A stretch of DNA of 64,000 bases from Rhizobium sp. (GTDB lineage: Bacteria > Pseudomonadota > Alphaproteobacteria > Rhizobiales > Rhizobiaceae). This document shows positions 58,878-64,000 of the stretch, piece after piece. Each line of letters begins with the position of its first letter. The stretch's first letter is position 1. The stretch is from positions 62,001-126,000 of the forward strand of contig PEKW01000006.1 in assembly GCA_002796995.1 (NCBI GenBank). The letters run 5' to 3'. The notes under the pieces are model-generated. The model was not told the origin of the DNA, did not search any database, and was given only the letters and a program-made list of their open reading frames with translations. The translations under genes were made by a program, and so were the position numbers.

Positions 58878-59542
58878 TGCGGCTGCTGTTGATCGAAGAC
58901 GACCCGTTGATCGCGCGTGACGTCACGCTGCACCTGGAGCGGGCGGGCTATGTCGTGGTGCATGAAAGGGACGGCGAATCGGGCTGGTATACCGGCGATT
59001 CGGAGGAGTTCGCCGCCGTCGTGCTCGATCTCGGCCTGCCCGGAATGGACGGTCTTTCCGTTTTGAAACGCTGGCGCGCCGCCGGGCGGCAGATGCCGGT
59101 GCTGATCCTCACCGCCCGCGGCAACTGGCAGGAACGCGTCGAGGGCATCGACGCCGGCGCCGACGACTACCTGACCAAGCCGTTCCAGATGGCCGAGCTC
59201 CTGGCGCGGCTGAGGGCGATCATCCGCCGCAGCGCCGGCCAGGCCAATCCGGTGCTGCAGATCGGCGACATCGCGATCGACACGCGCACCAGCACAGTCA
59301 GCCGCGCCGGCCTGCCCGTCGACCTCACCCCACTCGAATACCGTTGCCTCGCCCACCTTGCCCACAATCGCAACCGCAACATCTCGCAGCTCGAACTGAC
59401 CGAACAGCTCTATGCCCAGGATTTCGAACGCGACAGCAATTCGGTCGAGGTGCTGATCGGCCGGCTGCGCAAGAAGCTCGGCAAGGACACGATCTTGACC
59501 CGGCGCGGCTATGGCTATCGCATCGGCGGAGACGAGGGCTGA
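58877..59542 (+). CDS. OmpR-family response regulator (PhoP/FeuP-like)
   Basis: 221 residues from the ATG at 58877 (58874 also possible). Receiver: MRLLLIEDDPLIARD, phosphoacceptor in AVVLDLGLPGMDG, ILTARG, and Lys in DYLTKPF. The C-terminal winged helix has LTPLEYRCLAHLAHNRNRNISQLELTEQLYAQDFERDSNSVEVLIGRLRKKLG..TRRGYGYRI. The YDQDF-like and RDSN motifs fit the PhoP/FeuP subgroup. Coupled to both flanking genes. Confidence 0.92.
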   Translation: MRLLLIEDDPLIARDVTLHLERAGYVVVHERDGESGWYTGDSEEFAAVVLDLGLPGMDGLSVLKRWRAAGRQMPVLILTARGNWQERVEGIDAGADDYLTKPFQMAELLARLRAIIRRSAGQANPVLQIGDIAIDTRTSTVSRAGLPVDLTPLEYRCLAHLAHNRNRNISQLELTEQLYAQDFERDSNSVEVLIGRLRKKLGKDTILTRRGYGYRIGGDEG

Positions 59543-60885
59543 TGCAGTCCATCCGCGGCCGCTTCCTGATCGTTTCCGCCGCCAGCGTCCTGCTTGCCAT
59601 GGTGCTGGCCGCCGTCGTCTTCGTCTCGCTGTTCACCCGCAACCTGGAGCGCCGCATTGACGAAGAGCTGACCGGGCATATCAACCTCTTCGCCGGCACC
59701 CTGCGCTTTGCCGCGGACGGTACCCTCGAACTGCCGGACCAGCCCGCCGACCGCCGCTTCACAGAACCCTATGGCGGGCTCTACTGGCAGGTCGAGGATG
59801 ACCGGAACAAGCACCAGCTGCGCTCACAGTCGCTCTGGGACTATGCCCTGCCCCTGCCCGCCGACGCGCACGAGCCGGGCGCCGTGCACCACTACACGCT
59901 GCCGGGACCGGACGGGACCGATCTCATCGTGCAGGAGCGCCAGATCATCGTCGCCGCCCCCGAAGGCCCGCGGCCGGTGCGGGTGGCGCTGGCCATCGAC
60001 GCGCGTACCCTGACCGAAGCGCGGCGCGCCTTCGTGCTCGACATCATTCCCTTCATGGTCGCGCTGGCCGCCTTCCTTATCGCCGCCTCGCTGGCGCAGC
60101 TGACCTTCGGCCTGCGCCCCGTCTCCTCGGTCAGCGAAGGGCTGAACCGAATCCGCGAACGCAAGGCCGAACGGCTGGACGGCCGCTATCCTAGGGAACT
60201 GCAGGGCGTCGTCGACGCGGTGAACCGCCTGCTCGACGCCCAGTCGGAGATCATCAAGAAGGCGCGCACCCGCTCGGCCGACCTGGCCCATGGCCTGAAG
60301 ACGCAGCTGACCGTCGTTGCCAACGACGCGGCGACGCTGAAGGAGCGCGGCCAGACGGAGATCGGCGAGGAGCTGGCCCATCTCGCCTCGGTCATGCAGG
60401 CCCATGTTGATCGCGAACTGGCCCGCAGCCGCATCGCCGCCACGGCCGAGCTGCGCGCCTCGGATGCCGATGTCGCTACCGCCGTCGACCGCATCGTGCG
60501 CACCCTCAAGCGCACGCCAAAGGGCGGAGACCTTGCCTGGCATGTCGACGTGGCCACGGACGTGACGGTCGAGGTCGATCCGCACGATCTCGAGGAACTG
60601 CTCGGCAATATCCTCGACAACGCCGTCAAATGGAGCCGCACGATGATCGCCATTACGCTCGACCGCGCCGGAACCAAGCCCCGGCTGGTGATCGAGGACG
60701 ACGGTCCCGGCGCCGATCCGGGCGACCTCAAACGCATGACGGAGCGCGGCATCCGCCTCGACAGCCAGATGCCCGGCACCGGCATCGGCCTCTCCATCGT
60801 CAAGGACATCGCCTCGGTCTACGATCTCGGCATCGAGATCGCGAATCGCGAGGCGGGCGGGCTGAGGGTGTCCATTTCATTCTGA
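59542..60885 (+). CDS. Sensor histidine kinase (PhoQ/FeuQ-like)
   Basis: 447 residues from the ATG at 59542, overlapping the regulator stop by 1 nt. Two transmembrane helices (~res 9-32 and ~170-190) flank a periplasmic domain; then HAMP-like linker and DHp with His in SADLAHGLKTQLTVV, followed by the ATPase (LLGNILDNAVKWSR; EDDGPGADP; GTGIGLSIVKDIA). The LAH-x-LKTxL motif is that of PhoQ-group kinases. The PepSY protein upstream may sense or modulate it. Confidence 0.92.
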   Translation: MQSIRGRFLIVSAASVLLAMVLAAVVFVSLFTRNLERRIDEELTGHINLFAGTLRFAADGTLELPDQPADRRFTEPYGGLYWQVEDDRNKHQLRSQSLWDYALPLPADAHEPGAVHHYTLPGPDGTDLIVQERQIIVAAPEGPRPVRVALAIDARTLTEARRAFVLDIIPFMVALAAFLIAASLAQLTFGLRPVSSVSEGLNRIRERKAERLDGRYPRELQGVVDAVNRLLDAQSEIIKKARTRSADLAHGLKTQLTVVANDAATLKERGQTEIGEELAHLASVMQAHVDRELARSRIAATAELRASDADVATAVDRIVRTLKRTPKGGDLAWHVDVATDVTVEVDPHDLEELLGNILDNAVKWSRTMIAITLDRAGTKPRLVIEDDGPGADPGDLKRMTERGIRLDSQMPGTGIGLSIVKDIASVYDLGIEIANREAGGLRVSISF

Positions 60886-60951
60886 CCCGCGAGTACCGGG
60901 GCGCTGACCGCAACGCAGAACCAACCCATGCAGACCACGAAGGACCGCTCC

Positions 60952-61869
60952 ATGCTTCACACCCGCCGCAGCCTCATCGAGGGCGCGCTCGCCTTTCTGG
61001 CGCTCGGAGGCGTCGCCCGTGCGGCGGGAAAGACGGCGGCTGCAGGGAAGGAACTCTCCTTCCTCGTGGTCGGCGACTGGGGCGACGGCCAGTCGCCGAC
61101 CACGGCGGCGGCGGTCGCCAAGGCCATGGGCACGATCGGGGCGGAGAACGCCGTCTCCTTCGTCATCTCGACCGGCGACAATTTCTATGAGAGCGGCGTC
61201 GAAAGCACTTCAGACAAGAAGTGGCAGACGAATTTTGAGGACGTCTACGACGCGCCGTCGCTGCAGGTTCCCTGGTATGCGGTGCTCGGCAATCACGACT
61301 ATGGCGGCAGCACCTCGGCGCAGATCGACTATTCGAAGAAGAGCCGGCGCTGGACCATGCCCGACCGCTATTTCGCCGTCAGCAAGGAGTTCGGCGGCGC
61401 AAGCGCGGACTTTTTCTTTCTCGACACGCAGAGGATGAAGGGCGACACGCTGCTGGAGATCGTCTCCCACCTGGATGCGGAGGTCCAGCTTCGCTGGCTC
61501 GACCGGGCACTTGGCGAAAGCCGGGCGCCGTGGAAGATCGTGGTCGGCCACCATCCGGTCTTTTCCGGCGGCCGGCATGGCGACAGCGGACTCCTGGGCA
61601 AGCGGCTGAAACCCATCCTCGACCGCCATGGCGTCGCCATGTACCTCTGCGGCCACGACCACCACCTCGAAGCGCTGCGCTCGGAAAAGGTCGCCTATTT
61701 CGTCTCGGGCGCCGGCAGCCGGAGCCGTCAGCCGCATGCGCACCCGAAAAGCCTGTTCGCCTCGGCGACGCCCGGCTTCCTGCTGGTCAGGCTGACGCCG
61801 GCCGGCGGCACCGCATCCTTCTACAGCCAGGATGCCGCCCTGCTCTACAGCCAGCCGCTGACCCTCTGA
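60952..61869 (+). CDS. Tat-exported purple acid phosphatase-like metallophosphatase
   Basis: 305 residues from the ATG at 60952 (AAGGA 7 nt upstream; 60928 is an alternative). Twin-arginine signal TRRSLIEGALAFLALGG. Metallophosphoesterase motifs: LVVGDWGDGQ, ISTGDNFYESGV, AVLGNHDYGG, VVGHHPVFSGGRHG, CGHDHHLEAL. Matches the TRAP/type 5 acid phosphatase group. It follows the two-component genes by 66 nt and may be regulated by them; the ending is 22 nt from the convergent HEAT-repeat gene. Confidence 0.87.
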   Translation: MLHTRRSLIEGALAFLALGGVARAAGKTAAAGKELSFLVVGDWGDGQSPTTAAAVAKAMGTIGAENAVSFVISTGDNFYESGVESTSDKKWQTNFEDVYDAPSLQVPWYAVLGNHDYGGSTSAQIDYSKKSRRWTMPDRYFAVSKEFGGASADFFFLDTQRMKGDTLLEIVSHLDAEVQLRWLDRALGESRAPWKIVVGHHPVFSGGRHGDSGLLGKRLKPILDRHGVAMYLCGHDHHLEALRSEKVAYFVSGAGSRSRQPHAHPKSLFASATPGFLLVRLTPAGGTASFYSQDAALLYSQPLTL

Positions 61870-61891
61870 CGCCCAGGCGTCGGTCTTGCTT

Positions 61892-63022
61892 TCACCGGTC
61901 CTCCTGCTTCGAGACCGGCGCGGCGAGCGTGAAGCTCGCGTTGGCAAGGCTTGCGCCATTCACCAGGATCTCCAGCCCGTGCTCGCCCGGATAGTAGACC
62001 CGGGTGGTGATCGGCCGGAAGGCATGGCGCTTGTCGACCGTTGCCTCTCCACCGGGCGCAAGCATCAGGCTCTTTCCCTTGAACACCTTGGGACGCAGGC
62101 TGCCATCCTTCATGCGGTGGTGGATCGCATAGTCGAGCATGACCTGCTGCGGCTCGGGCGTCGCGTTGGTCAAGCCGACGAGGAATGCGAGCTGGCCGGG
62201 AAAGGCGATATCGGCACTCTCAAGCGTTAGGGAAGCGGCCACGCCGTCGAGCGGCCGGAAGCCGAAATTGGCGAGCGCCGCCTGATGGCCCTTCTTCAGC
62301 AGCGTGCGGGAGGCATGTTTCAACAGCCACAGCCGTTCCGGCGAGGCGCCCGGGTGGTGAGACGCGACGAAGTCGGCGGCGAGGTCGGGATGATCCTTGG
62401 CGATGTCGTTGAGGCTGTTGGCCACCGAGCGGCGCACATAGTCCTCGCTGTCGTCGATCAGGGCCGTCAGGATCGGCAGGATCGGTGCGGGATCGCTGAC
62501 CAGCGCCGGCAGGCGCATGGCCCAGGGCAGACGCGGGCGCGTGCCTTCGCTCGCCAGCCGCCGGACATGATGGTTCGGATCGCCGGTCCAGCCGGAGATG
62601 ATCGACAATGCCTTTTGCTGCTCCCGGTGAATGAAAGGACGAATACCGAATTCGGCGGTGAAATGCGGCGTCAGCGCCTTCAGCAGGTCGAGGGCGATCT
62701 CGACATGGTCGAGGCCGTGGGCGGCGATATACTGGTTGAACGACAGCAGCGCCCAGCCCGACAAACCACCCTGGCCGCCGCGGCCGCCCTGCGGCAGGCA
62801 GGCCCGAAGGATCGGCGCGGCCTTGTCGAAATCCTGCGGCAGGCTTTGGCGCAGCGCATCGGCGATCAACTGGCCGCGCTGCATGAGTTCGAGCGCCTCG
62901 ATCTTCGGCAGCACGGCAGCGAGAAAGTCGCGCTCGGCAAAATCCGGAAAGGCGCGCGAAAGCGCGGCCGCCGTGTCGCGGGCGGTCTGCGGGGCGATCA
63001 GATGTTTCAACGGTTCGGCCAT
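61892..63022 (-). CDS. HEAT-repeat DNA alkylation repair-like protein
   Basis: 376 residues from the ATG at 63022 (GAGGAAAG upstream; the frame extends to 63148). AlkD-like helical repeats with TAAALSRAFPDFAERDFLAAVLPKI, ISGWTGDPNHHVRRLASEGTRPRLPWAMRLPAL, IDDSEDYVRRSVANSLNDIAKDHPDL, and RLWLLKHASRTLLKKG; the C-terminal ~110 residues are a beta-rich extension (LAFLVGLTNATPEPQQVMLDYAIHH; KGKSLMLAPGGEATV). Predicted DNA-damage role is by family; catalytic activity is not proven. Confidence 0.85.
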   Translation of the reverse strand: MAEPLKHLIAPQTARDTAAALSRAFPDFAERDFLAAVLPKIEALELMQRGQLIADALRQSLPQDFDKAAPILRACLPQGGRGGQGGLSGWALLSFNQYIAAHGLDHVEIALDLLKALTPHFTAEFGIRPFIHREQQKALSIISGWTGDPNHHVRRLASEGTRPRLPWAMRLPALVSDPAPILPILTALIDDSEDYVRRSVANSLNDIAKDHPDLAADFVASHHPGASPERLWLLKHASRTLLKKGHQAALANFGFRPLDGVAASLTLESADIAFPGQLAFLVGLTNATPEPQQVMLDYAIHHRMKDGSLRPKVFKGKSLMLAPGGEATVDKRHAFRPITTRVYYPGEHGLEILVNGASLANASFTLAAPVSKQEDR

Positions 63023-63129
63023 GCTTTCCTCAGTCTCGCCTGTCGCGTCGTCGAAATGTGTCAGCAGGGATACCGCGCCGGTCGCCGCCATGTAAGAGGC
63101 GCGAACGATTTCCGGCACGGTCTTGCGGG

Positions 63130-63158
63130 TTGACAGACTTGCCGGCAAGCGCCTACCT
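63130..63158 (+). promoter_or_regulatory. Housekeeping promoter for thiC
   Basis: TTGACA (63130-63135), exact 17-nt spacer, CTACCT (63153-63158), close to the rhizobial consensus CTTGAC-N17-CTATAT, just upstream of the riboswitch. Confidence 0.75.
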
Positions 63159-63175
63159 TTTTGCCATTCACCAGG

Positions 63176-63290
63176 GGGGTCCCGACAAGGGGCTGAGATT
63201 CTGCTGGCGTGTCCGGTGGCGAAAGCCGCCCTTCAAGCAGCGCAGTGACCCGTTGAACCTGATCCAGTTCATACTGGCGTAGGGACGGTG
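63176..63290 (+). ncRNA. TPP (THI-box) riboswitch
   Basis: Conserved THI elements in order: P1 GTCCC (63179-63183), GGGGCTGAGA (63189-63198), variable arm with TCCGGTGGCGAAAGCCG, then TGACCCGTTGAACCTGATCC..TTCATACTGGCGTAGGGAC (63246-63286) closing P1. ~110 nt lie between it and the thiC ATG. Senses thiamine pyrophosphate and represses thiC. Confidence 0.95.
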
Positions 63291-63366
63291 CGAGCGCTCA
63301 GACACGCGGAATCTCTCCATGCGGGAGGACCGTGTCGGCGTCTTTCCATCTTTCCGGCTGACATGA

Positions 63367-64000
<634 letters not shown>

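Overview
The window is high-GC, gene-dense alphaproteobacterial DNA that reads as a chromosome (or chromid) segment of a Rhizobiaceae member (Rhizobium/Agrobacterium/Ensifer/Shinella-like; the genus is not resolved). The basis is family content: choXWV choline import, a NolR-like regulator, a BacA/SbmA peptide transporter, glnII (GSII) divergent from a DUF2735 gene, bdhA directly ahead of xdhAB, a PuuD-type cytochrome urate oxidase, and palindromic intergenic mosaic repeats of the kind known in rhizobia. No rRNA, tRNA, IS element, prophage or CRISPR array was seen.

Layout. 1-2625: end of choX, then choW and choV. 2670-4000: HugZ-like protein and NolR-like ArsR regulator. 4217-7848: Tat-exported PhoX phosphatase divergent from an omega-aminotransferase. 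7849-8680: repeat cluster. 8680-9791: small membrane protein and an ArsR/SRPBCC pair. 10063-15350: orphan Leu/Ile/Val-type binding protein, aldose epimerase, adenine deaminase, DUF4160/DUF2442 pair, K+ channel. 15363-22841: AAC(6')-like acetyltransferase, GH13 glucosidase, GT4, NnrU-TPR-Der, polysaccharide deacetylase. 23221-28120: BacA, MFS transporter, small protein, Map, luciferase-like oxidoreductase. 28335-39254: bdhA-xdhA-xdhB-xdhC, toxin/antitoxin remnant, LysR regulator, puuD-guaD. 39283-43061: K+ channel, LldD, ECF sigma/anti-sigma/TPR. 43150-50414: second purine block (allA, hiuH, alc, uraD, puuE) interleaved with HepT/MntA, glnII and HigBA-type modules. 50527-64000: DUF1045 protein, FAD oxidoreductase/MnmD pair, giant hybrid kinase, cytochrome b561/PepSY, PhoPQ/FeuPQ-like two-component system, Tat phosphatase, HEAT-repeat protein, and a TPP riboswitch ahead of thiC (cut by the window end).

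How the genes work together. Adenine deaminase, guanine deaminase, XdhABC, PuuD, HiuH, UraD, PuuE, allantoicase and AllA together form a full oxidative purine route from adenine or guanine to glyoxylate and urea. Embedded in it is glnII, whose upstream region carries a near-consensus sigma-54 promoter, a perfect TGCAC-N7-GTGCA NtrC-type site and a second palindrome of the same geometry 20 bp away. The segment therefore looks like a nitrogen-scavenging region. Three toxin/antitoxin-type modules sit between its blocks, one with a frameshifted toxin, and both joints of the xdh operon contain mosaic repeats.
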